NCBI GenBank assembly: GCA_021014945.1
Contig: MU266423.1
Location: 1 to 64,000 of the forward strand
Source of the DNA: Leucogyrophana mollusca
Taxonomy: Eukaryota; Basidiomycota; Agaricomycetes; Boletales
Reading direction: 5' to 3'
Length of the DNA: 64,000 nt
Positions 23,114 through 34,104 of the stretch are shown here, piece after piece. The notes under the pieces were generated by a model. That model worked only from the letters and a program-made list of their open reading frames with translations. It searched no databases and had not been told where the DNA came from. Both the position numbers and the translations under genes were made by a program. Within the stretch, counting starts at the first letter, position 1; every line of letters starts with the position of its first letter.

Positions 23114-24088
23114 ATGGTCAAGTCAAAGGAAGACACGATCACCAAGTTCAACGAGCAAGTCAATATGACCGTCGGCGAACTTGAGTCGTGGCTCGCCTCC
23201 GATAAGAGCCACAAAGCAGGGACGGGTGTGGGCCTCGAGAGTGGCAGAAAGATCATCGAGATTCTCAAAAAGAACCCAGATAAAGACCCAGACGAGTATG
23301 AAGAGGTACGCCCTCAGCAGGACACAGTTTTCACCCACAAACCTGCTGACATCCCCATCACGTTAGCGCGACCTGGATCACATGCACAAGGTGGTCGGGT
23401 GCGTCACATTTCACCTATAATGAGCTGATTGCGCTCGTACACACTTGACGCCAAGGAACCCCGCAGGTATATCAACCGCCATTTGGCGCAAGAAGGGCAC
23501 CTGAAGGAGACAAAGACCAAGGAGGAGCTCGCTAATACCAAGAGCACTATCAGGTACTTATTAATAGCTCACCCATCTGCGACACATGCGGTAATTAATG
23601 CGATTTTCTGGTGATGTCGGTGAACTGACAGCCTGAAAAACTGGGGACATGTGAGTGTCTTGCGCTATATCGGGGGGCTGAGTTGTCTGCATCATGTGCT
23701 CAAAATTTTGATATCTTCGCAGGATCCGGTTAAGAGTCTGGAAGAAGAGGAAGAAGCTGCGGGCGAGGTTTCCGCATTGTCAGACAATGTGAACGAAGAT
23801 CCGGATGTTCCGAAGGATGATAAGGGAGGGGGTTCACGTACAAACGCGAAACGCAAACGTGATGAGTCCGAGGAGGCGGAGATCGTTGCCGACAAGAAGA
23901 GGCGAGAGTCCACTGGGGTCGCGGTCGCCGGCGGCAGTGGCGGAGATGAAGGCCAAACTGCCCGCAAAGTCACCCCAGCGTCCGTGACCGATCAAGGGAA
24001 GCAGCGCAAGGCAACGAAAGGTTCTGGGCGCGGACGAAAGTCGCCTGTGAGGAAGTCTGCCAGGCCTAAGATAGCGACGAGGCATTAG
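23114..24088 (+). CDS. DUF3140-family protein
   Basis: Five exons (23114-23305, 23367-23398, 23467-23553, 23632-23650, 23723-24088) give 231 residues. The order matches the DUF3140 family: ELESWLASDKSHKAG, VGLESGRKIIEIL, then RDLDHMHKVVGYINRHLAQE, and SLKNWGHDPVK. In known members this small domain covers nearly the whole protein, with unknown molecular function; a DNA- or chromatin-related role has been guessed from basic tails. Here the last exon adds about 120 residues of acidic then lysine/arginine-rich sequence (EEEEEAAGEV ... KRKRDES ... KKRRESTG ... GRGRKSPVRKSARPKI), which looks like nuclear localisation and nucleic-acid contact. Exons of 32 and 19 nt are placed by family pattern and phase. 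Confidence 0.8.
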
Positions 24089-24407
24089 GGCGCGTCGAAA
24101 GCGCGTCAGCAGCCAGGTTGCATGGCGTTAGTGTAATCGTTCTATACATCATTGGTCCTGTGGGTTGTATCTCTCTAGTATATCGGTAATAATTCGTTGA
24201 AAAAGCTGGTCAAGAGCTGGCAAATAATGGGCTTTAGCTTGGGTGCCGGAGGCTGAGGTAGAGACGAACCCGTGCGAATATCTTTCCTAAGAAAACTTTT
24301 CCTCCATGTCGTGCGGCTGTCGCTAATGGTACGAACATACAAGGTGACAGCTTCTGCCGCTACAATCAACTAGAAAGCAATCGCCCAACGCGCACGATTA
24401 TCCTCCA
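24089..24407. other. Intergenic region
   Basis: No gene seen; it should hold the DUF3140 gene 3-prime UTR and the promoter of the next plus-strand gene. Confidence 0.45.
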
Positions 24408-27196
24408 ATGGCGGGGAACGCTGAGCAAAACCCTTCCAGCGACGCAGATGGCGACCAGTCGTTTCCAGCTCAGAGTCCTACTCAGGTCCTGACACCCTCG
24501 CCTACAAATACCTCGCGCGAGATATCACCCACAGCCGAGGACTCCCCGATTGACCCCGCCGCACAGGCAACAGCCCAGAAGAAAAAGAAAAAAAAGAAAC
24601 CGAAGAAGTCAAAGTCAAAGGACACCCCTGCTGATGCAGGAGTGAAGCCTAACGGATCAATTCCCGAAGTTGAACGTCCCCCTGTGCTCTGCATCAGCAG
24701 AAACAAACACTGGCGATACATAAGCTCTTACCACGTAACTATTGCCGTTGTTGTGTTTCTACTGACTATGCTGATCAGTTCATGCCTCACCGGACACATG
24801 ATTACTCTTGCAGGGACCTTGGCTTCAGCTTCCTCTCGAGCTGCTTGAGTCTCTGCTCGTTCTCAATCTCGATCCAGCTACACTCTCGGCCCCCGACACT
24901 CAACTGCCGGCTCTCCCCTCTCCGTCCCCCATGATTCATAACTCTCTGGGAAACTCCTACTCGCGAGGCCCAGCTCGTATTCGTGATCGTGACCGCGCAT
25001 TCCACAATCTATCGGACTATACTCCACCTGACTCCCCAAGGAACACATTTGCCACCTTACAGTCTCCCTACACTCCTACGAGCCCGGTCCCTGCGTTTCC
25101 ATCTCCCGCACCCGGAAAAGCCACACCCCCGCCGATCGACCCTGGGGTTTTTCGCAACGTCGCAGCCATTCGGCGGCTTATCGACGAAGCTGCGGAGCTC
25201 TCCGTACGTGCTTCCTCTGGACTTTCTGCAGCTGCCCTTGGTTCGATGAGGGGGAATGGTGGAAATAACTCCGCCTGGGCCGCGGCTCAGGCACTAGGGC
25301 TTGACGGGTCAGGCCAGGCTGGCGGGGGAAGGAACGTCGCGATGAGTGCAATGCGCGTTCATCGACTGAGAGCACTCGCCGTGCAGAAATTAGCGGCTGC
25401 GTATAAAGCGGATGAGATCGCCAGCAGCGTGATGGTAATGCAGGGCGGAAGTGTCTTTGACGACATTGCAGAACGTGTTCTAAAACACGGTTCGTTTGCG
25501 CTCTCCCGGTTCTGATTGATCATTACACCCCGGGTGACACTGCTTGTTATTCAGACCCAAACGACGCTGATGCTCGCTACGTCCATTTCTTCCACGAGAA
25601 AATACCTTCCCGGTACGTTCGTAGTATTCGGCATTATTGGTTCTAACGGTTCACACCAGACCGTCCAGACAACTGGCAGAATCTACCACTACCCAGGTGC
25701 TGGATGACCTCATATCTGCGCAGCCTCAGCGCCTCGAGTTTTATCGTACACGCGGGATAGTCCATTGTTTTCGCGACGAGTACCCAGCCGCCACAAAAGA
25801 CTTCACGTACGCTCTGAAAGAAGCCCGTGCTTCGCGTAAAGCGCAGCTGGCCCACAATCACGTTGCATTATCGAGCGAATCGAGAGGGAAAAGTGGAAAA
25901 AAGAAGAAAGGCTCTGGGAAAAGCAACGGACAAGCTCCTCCCAACGGGACTAGTGTCTCGGATGGGCCAACCGTCGAAGGACTCGATGGAGAACCGCTTC
26001 TTCTACATCCCTCAGTTCTACCGGATGCACCGGACCCCATCGAGCCGCAGCTTCTTTTCCTACGCGGCGCAGCCTATTTGCAGCACGCCGTCTATCTCAT
26101 CGAATCTGCTATATTGAAACTCGAGAGTGTGAGCAAAACGCCTGCTTCACTCGATGGTGCTGAGCTCCGGTTGTGCTACATCGAGGGTGGCCGCTATGGC
26201 GGTGTGGAAATCGGCAACCCTGATGGGCCCCTTGGACGCAGTGACGGCCCGAAGGCGCGCGCATACACGCGTGTCTTGGCTGACGAGAGCTTCCGTGAGC
26301 AGATAAACGCTCTCTTGCGCAAGGCTATGCGTGACCACGAACGTTTCCTTGCGCACTTCGACACCCTCGAGGGCCCGCCCCCCAACTCCGGCGGCTACCC
26401 CGAAGTCGTGGACCTGGCGAAGAGAGTGGAGGTGGCATTCTTGTTAACAGAATCCGTTCGGCCTGGAAACCACATGTCAACCGCAGCTGGACTTGTTGAT
26501 GTCGACTCGATTTTACCGGCGATGTTCACCACATACCACCCTTTGCTCGTGGAATCTCATTTCAGCTTGTTGATATGTCTCTTGATGCTCGGTGACCTCC
26601 CCACATTGTTGACGTCCTTCTCGCGTGCGGCTGTAGTCGTCGATGGGCTGGAGGGCTATCCGGTATTCCTCCCCCCACGGTCGATGGCTCAGGCCGAGTT
26701 TATCGAAGTCCTAGAGAGACTTGCAGCAGGGTGGAAAGTTGGTGTCCAGCCTCATTCTCTCACCCATGCGACAACGGCAATCGGTAAGCTTGCCGCTATC
26801 GAGGCTCCTCCCCCGCTTTCTCCTCCCGTCTCTCTCGATACAGCATCTTCATCGTCTGGAGATACGGATCCCAACATGCCATGTGCTTCTACATCCACGG
26901 CACGCCAGAACTCTACCACCCCGGTGCCTCCTACGCCTGGGCGGGACACTCCATCGAGCGCATCCAGCCAGACCCGCGTTGACCTCGTCGAGGCACTCGA
27001 CTGCGCTCGCATCCTACTTGTCCCCGTCGCTGCCAGGCAAAAGGAGCGCGCGGAGAAAGCGGCTGCCGAGAAAGCTGCGGGGACGAACAAAAAGAAGCCA
27101 CTGAACATCAATATCCCACTACATGGCCCGCGAGTGGAGATAATGCTTGCGTGGCTTGCAGCGGTGCATTTAGTGGAGTTGGAGACTGTGGCTTGA
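24408..27196 (+). CDS. Conserved basidiomycete protein of unknown function (865 residues)
   Basis: Four exons (24408-24734, 24814-25489, 25555-25612, 25660-27196), phases 0, 1, 2, give 865 residues. I do not recognise a catalytic family. The first 110 residues are disordered with a polylysine block (KKKKKKKPKKSKSK). A helical hydrophobic segment follows (GPWLQLPLELLESLLVLNLD), then a Ser/Pro linker and an alanine-rich helical part (NVAAIRRLIDEAAELSVRAS; MRVHRLRALAVQKLAAAYKA). The last exon is mostly helical and could be TPR-like: RLEFYRTRGIVHCFRDEYPA ATKDFTYALKEA resembles a single tetratricopeptide pair. It has a second basic linker (GKSGKKKKGSGKSNG) and ends with PRVEIMLAWLAAVHLVELET. The alternation of basic disordered linkers and helical repeats suggests a scaffold. 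Gene structure is well supported; function is open. Confidence 0.8.
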
Positions 27197-27478
27197 GGGC
27201 GGTGAGATACTGGTTCGGTTCTGGCGTTGCGGTGGTGGGTCAAGTTACCTATTCGAATACATTCCTTGCGTGATTCCCCGCGGTGGAAACCCACAAAATA
27301 TGATTTTTGATTGCTTCCATGCTTGCTCTGACAAGGTGCCAATCGCAGAAAGGACAATAACTAGGCCTTATGGATCATTATCAACGCATGCATCGATTGA
27401 TCTCTCCCAAAGCGAAAGCAAAGCTAGATCTTCACCAAAGTCACAATATCACAGGTACAGCACGGTAAAAAATCCGGG

Positions 27479-28400
27479 TCACCGCTTCTTCTTTTCCAAA
27501 ACCGCTTTGCTTTGTCCAAGTTCTTCCCTCGCCTGCCGAACAAATCCGTCCAGATAACGGGTGATGTACGGAACGGTCATCGCTGCTGCCAGGAGGACGG
27601 GAACGAGGAAGCAGACAGTCGGCAAAAGCGAAGCCGGAAGAATGCCCAAATAAAGCTGCTCCAGAATCAGAATGAAGGGCACAGGTTCAACCGCAAATTC
27701 GGGTGATTTGAGATGAGGTCCGGGCGTAAGCACGCCTGCGTCTACGACCCGTATTCGTGCATACTTCTGCCGAGTCGTAGTGGAGCTGGGATGTAACAAG
27801 TCTGGCGTTCTGATGGAAGTGTCATTAATGGTCCAGTGATGGTGCCATTTTGACAGGCGAGTCGAGAGTGACTCTGGGGTATGAATTTCAATCAAGAAAT
27901 CCGCGGGGGACTAAGATTGACGCCTCATGAGCATTCAAGGTCAAGCGCGATGAGATGGGTGGGAGATAGGCGTACGGAAGCAGGCCAGGATAGACGGAGA
28001 GTGAATTTGGAATAAGCTCTCCAGTTTTGGTCATCCAGGTCAAGAGCCACCCAGAGTTCATGGGGACATAAGAAGGGGCTGCTTTCTGGCGATGCAGGGT
28101 GGGCGTCTGATTCACACAATTGACTTAGATTCGTGTCAAGGGGGGCAGGGTGTATAGCCCATCGTAGTTCATTATGAGCGTAATGAAGCGTTGGCCTATG
28201 CACAAATTAACACAAGGGTTCTTGTGACGTTCCAAAGCTTCCTAGCATGCGACTCACCAATTACCTACTGGTACTGAAGGCAGGACAACCTTGTTTTCCT
28301 CGGATGCAACGAGATTGATAATCTCCGTGTTCGCAGTGACTCTACGGCACAGCAACATTAGGAAAATGAGTGTAGATATGGAGGTCGAAGGTGTCAGCAT
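27479..28400 (-). CDS. Pga1-like ER membrane protein (GPI-mannosyltransferase II cofactor family)
   Basis: Three exons (28258-28400, 27976-28195, 27479-27910) give 264 residues. The N-terminus is a signal peptide (ISTLIFLMLLCRRVTA) followed directly by NTEIINLVASEENKVVLPS. The lumenal domain contains ELWVALDLDDQNWRAYSKF, TLRLSWPASSPADFLIEIHT. This pattern is what I recall for fungal Pga1 proteins, which work with the second GPI mannosyltransferase (Gpi18/PIG-V) in the ER. Near the C-terminus is a hydrophobic stretch (LPTVCFLVPVLLAAAMTVPY), and the protein ends EKKKR, a KKxx-type ER-retrieval signal facing the cytosol, as expected for a type I ER protein. The intron joining SWPAS to SPADF is 65 nt. 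Family call is from memory of the motif. Confidence 0.65.
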
Positions 28401-29006
28401 GCTTGCAAATGAGTGGAAAGGTAACAACCGTCAAGTTAGGCAAACCTGGTGCTTGTTCTTGGTTGTGGGCGGCTCGGGCGTTTTCATACCCAGCGGCTGA
28501 TGAAAACATTTCGATCCCCTCCCTTGAATTTCTCTCGTGTTTCGTGGCCTCTTTTCTTTACGGTTTTTTTCTTTGTGTTTTTATCCTCGTGCTTTTTGGT
28601 GCGCTAACGAGGTACTTACTTTATTGGGCACCTGAGTTACCATGAGTGAATGTAGTTAGCATTGAACATACTGTTTACCGTTTCCCCTTTCCACACCAAG
28701 TGTGCTGGAGTACTGTGTAGTCTCGAGACCTACACGGACCATGGTCAACGGGCTGTGATACTGCGTTTTATGATCATCGGCGCCAAAAAAAGCCGTGTAA
28801 ACTGTACTGTAGGGTAGAAAGATCTACGATATGTGTAAGTCAACGCTCCTTTTATTGAATATGTTTGAGGATATGGAAGTATTTTAGTCAAGGATGATCA
28901 AGAAAAGAGACGCCTCGGCGGTCATTTATGACAGTCGAGTTCAACCGTCAGAATACGCAGAGAAAAACGCCAACGAGATAAATGGTGACGCTCTCCGAGA
29001 TACAAA
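28401..29006. other. Intergenic region
   Basis: No gene recognised. It lies between the start of the Pga1-like gene and the 3-prime end of the first C2H2 gene, both on minus. Confidence 0.45.
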
Positions 29007-29936
29007 TCACCAACCTAAGCGAGGAGTTTCGTTCCACAGGTTGTCCATCGCGTCGCTGATGGCCTTGAACTTCGACACCCCACACTTCTCGCTTTCGATG
29101 TGCTGACCAAGTCCACTGAGCGTCACAAAATGTGCGCAACAAGTGTCGAGAGGACATCTATACACCTTGTCCTGGTGACGCGGACTCGCCATGTGTCTAT
29201 TCAAATCATCCAGTGCCCTGAATTCGGAATGGCAGATGATGCACTCATAAGCCCTCCCATTCCAAGCGGCGCCAGTAGCAGAGTACTGCACATTCTCGTA
29301 GTCTCCCGACGTGAGGAGACGCGACGGGTCGGTGATAATATTGGTGCGGTCGACCTCACGGATGTAGCGGTCGACAGCGAATCGGTTTGCACCCGATCGA
29401 CACGCGCCGGACTCCAAGTGGAGAACGACAGCAGACTTGCTCACGAAAGACATGCTACACCCATTGAATGGACAGTCTACGTGCTTCGCAACATGGGTGG
29501 AGGAATTAAGATGCTGAATAAACAACTTCGTAAGATGGCGCGCAAAATATACAGAGACCACGACACTTGCATTACGAAGGTTGCTTGAGGACTCAAAGGT
29601 CCTCCTACAGAGAGCGCAATAGTGATGGCATTGCAGATTGTGATCGTGGATATCATCTTCATCTATGAATACCATGTTGCATGGGCTGCAAACGGGATGA
29701 GAGCCAACTTCGTGGTCCTGAAGGTCTCCCTTGTCGTCGAAATGCTGGTCACAAAAATGACAATAGGCGTGAAGAGAGCTTTCCATGTAGTGTTCCTCGA
29801 GTTCACTCCGAGTCCAATAGTCCAGGTTGAAACAGGGGCCTGAGCAGATGTTGTGACAGTGAGAGTCGTGAAGGTGCTGGTCCAAGGCATGCCTATGTGG
29901 AAAGTCGCGGTCACAGCGGCCGCAGTAATAACCCAT
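29007..29936 (-). CDS. C2H2 zinc-finger protein, tandem copy 1 (GC-AG intron)
   Basis: Two exons (29571-29936, 29007-29513) give 290 residues. Degenerate C2H2 fingers run along the protein: CGRCDRDFPHRHALDQHLH, CHFCDQHFDDKGDLQDHEV, CALCRRTF, CPFNGCSMSF, ECIICHSEFRALDDLNRHM, CPLDTCCAHFVTLSGLGQHI. The intron (57 nt, 29514-29570) starts with GCAAGT rather than GT. The join is supported by the tandem paralogue, which has its GTAAGT intron at the same codon position. Because 57 is divisible by three and the intron has no stop, retention would give a 309-residue isoform with 19 extra residues between fingers. Many small basidiomycete families look like this; DNA or RNA binding is likely, targets unknown. 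Confidence 0.8.
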   Translation of the reverse strand: MGYYCGRCDRDFPHRHALDQHLHDSHCHNICSGPCFNLDYWTRSELEEHYMESSLHAYCHFCDQHFDDKGDLQDHEVGSHPVCSPCNMVFIDEDDIHDHNLQCHHYCALCRRTFESSSNLRNASVVVSVYFARHLTKLFIQHLNSSTHVAKHVDCPFNGCSMSFVSKSAVVLHLESGACRSGANRFAVDRYIREVDRTNIITDPSRLLTSGDYENVQYSATGAAWNGRAYECIICHSEFRALDDLNRHMASPRHQDKVYRCPLDTCCAHFVTLSGLGQHIESEKCGVSKFKAISDAMDNLWNETPRLGW

Positions 29937-30523
29937 GCCAGAACAAGGATAAGGCGGTGGAAAGGACTTCTAGGATGCGATTGTGACAGAACTAGTGGTT
30001 ACTGTCCGAATTCAACACGGCTGGGAGCACGTCAGTTGTCGTGCAAGTATTGGGAGTTCAAGATACGCACGAAGGGGTTCTCGGAACTTATGAACACCGT
30101 CCACAATTTGTAGACGACTTGAAATGTGGTTCGTTGGTGTATGAGACAGGGTTCGTTGGGGTATAAACACGGCGTTCATATAAGAGGTTCACGGGGTCTC
30201 ACCCGCGTTACCCTATCACCCGCTCGGAGATACTACCCGAACAATATAGTATTAGAGCTCAGCGAGCGTGAGGGTACAAGGACGAGACAAAACAGCGCCA
30301 CCTGACTTTACAGTACATACGATGGGGAGTATGGTAATTCATCTGTGAGTGTCTTTCGACATAGAGTACGGGCTCGGCCTGCGAAGCGAGAGACTCGTAA
30401 GCAGAAGCAATATACCACAACCAACCGACGAGGAAGCACAAATCAACAGGGTCATATTTGCGATACGATGAGGGTGATATGCACTGCAAGAAACAGATAT
30501 GAAAAGAAGCCACCTTTGGAGAA
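29937..30523. other. Spacer between the tandem C2H2 genes
   Basis: No gene seen. It should hold the promoter of copy 1 and the 3-prime UTR of copy 2. Confidence 0.45.
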
Positions 30524-31455
30524 TTACATGGTCAAGCGACCCACACCGCGTGTAAGGTCATCCATGGCGTCCTTAACGACCTTGAACTTCGCTACCCCAC
30601 ATCTCTCGCTCTCAACATGTTGGAACAAGCCACTCAGTGCTGCGAAGTGCTCGCGGCAGGTATTGAGAGGGCACACATAGATCTTGTCCTGGTGGCGGGG
30701 ACTTGCCAGGTGGCGATTCAAGTCGACCAGCGCCTTGAATTGGGAATGGCAGAGAACGCACTCGAACGCCATCCCATTCCAAGAAGCGTTCGTGGCGATG
30801 TACTCCACGTCATCGCGGTTCCCAGAGGTGATAAGGCGCGATGGGTCGGTGATGATATTGGAACGATCAGCCTCTTTGATGGAGCGGTTGATCATACGAC
30901 GGTTGACCCCTGATCGACAACCGCCGCTTTCCCAGTGCAGGATGAGTGCGGATTTGCTGACGAAAGCCATGTCACATCCTAGCGGACGGCGAACATCCTT
31001 GGGGACGTGAACGGACGATCTAAGGTGCTGTATAGGAAAATCTATCAGGCTCATAGGAACAAACAAGACAGACATTCCATATTCCGACTTACGGATTGCA
31101 AGTTGCTTTCAGACCGGTAATGTGTCTCGCACTGAACGCAGTAATGGTGCGATGATGATTGGCGGTAGTGTTGACGAAGGCCATGGTCATTTTTGAACAC
31201 TCTCCTGCAAGATGTGCAATACGAGTGCTCGAGGATATAGTGGTCGGTAAGGTCGTCTTCGTCATCAAAATGAATCTGGCAGTATTGACAATAGTCGTGA
31301 GCAGGGCTCTGAACCCAGTGTTCTTTGAGTCCTGTCCAAGTCGAGAAGTCTATGTCGCATTGATGGCAGATATTATGATTGGGTGAATCATGAAGGTGCT
31401 GTTCCAAGGCATATCTATGGGGAAAAGACCGGTCACAGCGGTCACACCAAGCCAT
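30524..31455 (-). CDS. C2H2 zinc-finger protein, tandem copy 2
   Basis: Two exons (31093-31455, 30524-31027) give 288 residues; the 65-nt intron has a canonical GTAAGT donor. Finger order and spacing follow copy 1: CDRCDRSFPHRYALEQHLH, CQYCQIHFDDEDDLTDHYI, CTSCRRVFKNDHGLRQH, CVQCETHY, ECVLCHSQFKALVDLNRHL, CPLNTCREHFAALSGLFQHV. The stretch DRSNIITDPSRLITSG is nearly identical in both copies and separates the finger clusters. The two genes are a direct tandem duplication; sequence divergence at many positions indicates it is not very recent. Confidence 0.82.
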
Positions 31456-31702
31456 CTTGGAGTGTAAGTGATAAACCGGTTTCCGGCTTTAGCGCAGCGC
31501 TCTCTGCAATTAATATGCAGAGAGCGGTGGTAGGGTCGTGGTGGCAGGAGACAAAGAGTCGCGGATAAGTCACGCGTCGGTATATACATATATTGGGGTA
31601 CACGGGGTCCCACACGCGTCCTGCATTGCCACGTGCTGTCTTGTTTCCTTTCCTCCTCCAGTATCCAAGTTTCGCGTTCCCGCCTCGCCAACAATTCTTA
31701 AT
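31456..31702. promoter_or_regulatory. Short divergent promoter, C2H2 copy 2 / centrin
   Basis: Only 247 bp separate the divergent start codons. TATATACA at 31581-31588 lies 115 nt before the centrin ATG and about 126 nt before the C2H2 ATG, so a single AT-rich core may serve one or both. Confidence 0.45.
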
Positions 31703-32580
31703 ATGTACTCTGCGTCTGCTCAAAAAGCCAAAAGACGCACACACGCACGCCCAGAACTTACAGACGAGCAGAAGCAAGAGATAAAAGAGGCTTTCGAGCT
31801 ATTTGACACCGACAAGGATGGGTCACTAGACTACCACGAATTGAAGGTCGCGATGCGCGCTCTTGGATTTGACATGAAGAAGGCGGAGGTGCTAAAGATT
31901 CTCAGAGACCATGATAAAACCGGACATGGTCTCATGGACTTTGAGGACTTTGCAAAAATCAGTTGAGTGGTCCATTTCCCTCCACATTACCACAAGCATT
32001 TGCGCCCCACGGCCACCGCCTATTCCGAGACGCGTCACGTACACTGTCAGATTGTAATATCATGCGTCGCCAACTTGCTGTGGTTTGATCCCCCTACTTC
32101 TTCCGCCGGCGTATCTAACACCTACTGATTCCCTGCACCTCAGTGAGCGAACGGATACTGGCTCGAGATCCGATGGACGAGATCCGCCGCGCGTTTCAAC
32201 TATTTGACGATGACAATACCGGAAAGATCAGCCTTCGGAACCTTCGCAGGGTGGCCAAAGAAATAGGTGATCGCCTCGAAGACGATGAGCTGTGAGTAAC
32301 TGCCAAATCGTGTTTACTGGGCGCAACTCCGAGTAAAGCGCGGCACTTGACCCCAGTTCGCTGTTTTTGAACATGCCACCGTATGATCTTTCTTCCATTT
32401 GTGTGTGGCCTTTCTGTCACCGCTATTTCCCGATATTTCGCTTTTATCTGTCACCGTTCCATATATGCTCACTCGGTTTCTTCCATTCTTAGGCAAGCAA
32501 TGATAGACGAATTCGACCTTGACCAGGACGGGGAAATCAACGAGCAGGAATTCTTCGCTATCATGACGGATGATGCATAA
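31703..32580 (+). CDS. CDC31: Centrin (Cdc31-type EF-hand protein)
   Basis: Three exons (31703-31961, 32144-32291, 32493-32580) give 164 residues, normal for centrin. EF-hand 1 is [14 protein letters not shown]-hand 2 [14 protein letters not shown]-hand 3 [12 protein letters not shown] and EF-hand 4 [12 protein letters not shown]; the linker contains [15 protein letters not shown]. Hands 1 and 4 keep the best Ca2+-coordinating side chains. Centrin acts at the spindle pole body and, in fungi, in TREX-2 mRNA export with Sac3. The two introns (182 and 201 nt) are three to four times longer than the usual intron here. The first splice leaves A|TG, forming the Met of the conserved [11 protein letters not shown]. 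Confidence 0.93.
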
Positions 32581-34104
32581 CCCATTCGGGCCGCTTCTGC
32601 AGAGATTCCCTTTCAGCTTTCCCCAGTTGCTGCTCCCCACGTTTGTACGGTCGCGCTTCGCCCAGTTATCTATCATCTATTCGCACCCTATTGTTTCCGC
32701 AATTCCCTACGCAGCCTGCGCAGCACTCTTGTTCTGTGAGCCTTTCTAAATAACATCGAGTCAAGGACATGATCTGACAAACATTTGCTGTACCTATTTG
32801 TTCCGTGATCGTAGCTGTATTCTGTTCCAATAGAGCACCATCTTGTGTAACTGTATAGCTATCTCAAGAACTTTTGAAGCGCAGCGATGCATGTGTTGAC
32901 TGAGAAGTCTCTGCGGATCATCAGAACATGGAACATTTGTTGGGCGGTATCGGCGCTCCTTCCCCGCTGAAAGAAGCATTTCGGGATGGAAGGCTGAGAG
33001 GCGGCCGGTAGGCGCAGCATTTGCAACAGAAACATGCTCTGTTTTCTCTCTTGTGGCTACATAGCTATGTGCCGGTACATGATCTTGAGAGCCGCCCGTA
33101 AACCCAAAAGAGAAATGTGGAGAACAAGGGAGAATGAACGAAAAATGTAGAACTCCAATAAAACCCGGAACGTATCTTAACTTTACAACCATAACGTATC
33201 GCTACATACGCTGATCTGCTTTACAGTAGGAGATGGGGGAGAAACGTCCATGGCGATGCGAGCGAGTGATACAGGATAACCAGTGGGGATGATATAATAC
33301 AGCGCGACATGAAGGGCATGTAAAGTCGTGACTGATGCTCGGCGATGTGAGGAACGGCGTTTTGCGACGCAGAAGAAAGGAAGAAACCATGATGGGCGCG
33401 GCGAATGAGCCCACTGGAGGCAAACAAACTGTACCAGACGGCATCAAAATCCGAGAGCTAGGCGCCCTGGGAAAGGGAAAGCCGGAAGGGTAGGGTATGG
33501 CGTGGTGATGGAAGACATGTGGAGAGGAAACATGAGAGAATGCCGGGCACTGGAGGGCAATGTCGGCGGTGTTCGTGGGTTGAGCCGAAATCATATGGCA
33601 GACCGCATTCAAGTGATGAAATAGTGGCATCGGAGATGACTCGAGACATATCCGCGAACACATGGCGGTGAGGAAACCCAAGGACGACGTGGGAAGCTGC
33701 AAGTCTTGCGGAAGCGGCAGGAATCCGGGGCCGTGCGGGTGCTTGGTGTGGCAGAGCATGGGGCAAGGGCATCTTTGGACGACGAGCGCTAAGCCACGAT
33801 GGCAAAAGACAACAGGGAGGCCCATAAAACGAAGATTGTTCTGATAGAGATGCAGACAGAAAGGCGATGAAAAAAAAGGTGACGGAAAAGGGAGTTAACA
33901 TAACATAGAAAATGAGAGGGGGCGAACTGTGGGTTGGGGAGCATGAGCCATAACGATTGTTATAATATTAGAAAAGGAATGAAATGTAATGTCCCGCGCT
34001 CGTCTTAAGTCCATGGAGTCGTCGAGGACTAGAGAGCACAAGGTGAGCACGACTAAGAGGTAGCGACCTTGAAGCACAAAGAGCACACTTACTGTCGACG
34101 TCCC
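32581..34104. other. Convergent gene-poor region
   Basis: It lies between the centrin stop and the stop of the minus-strand C2H2 regulator. Minus-strand open frames at 33,200-33,900 are C/P/S-rich, lack family resemblance and probably reflect the regulator's long 3-prime UTR. Confidence 0.45.

Noticed and set aside
11997..24088. Chitin synthase to DUF3140 stretch as a metabolic or defence cluster
   Set aside because: The genes belong to unrelated housekeeping pathways (cell wall, stress growth control, Fe-S delivery, amine oxidation) with no shared regulatory motif seen.
29514..29570. Reading the first C2H2 gene as a single 309-residue exon
   Set aside because: The frame is open, but the tandem paralogue has an intron at exactly this codon and the inserted 19 residues break the finger alignment, so a GC-AG intron is more likely.
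33202..33901. Two overlapping minus-strand frames, one with a leader-like N-terminus (MLTPFSVTFFFIAFLSASLS)
   Set aside because: Composition is C/P/S/H-rich without conserved blocks, and the position fits the 3-prime UTR of the regulator gene; evidence too weak to call a secreted protein.
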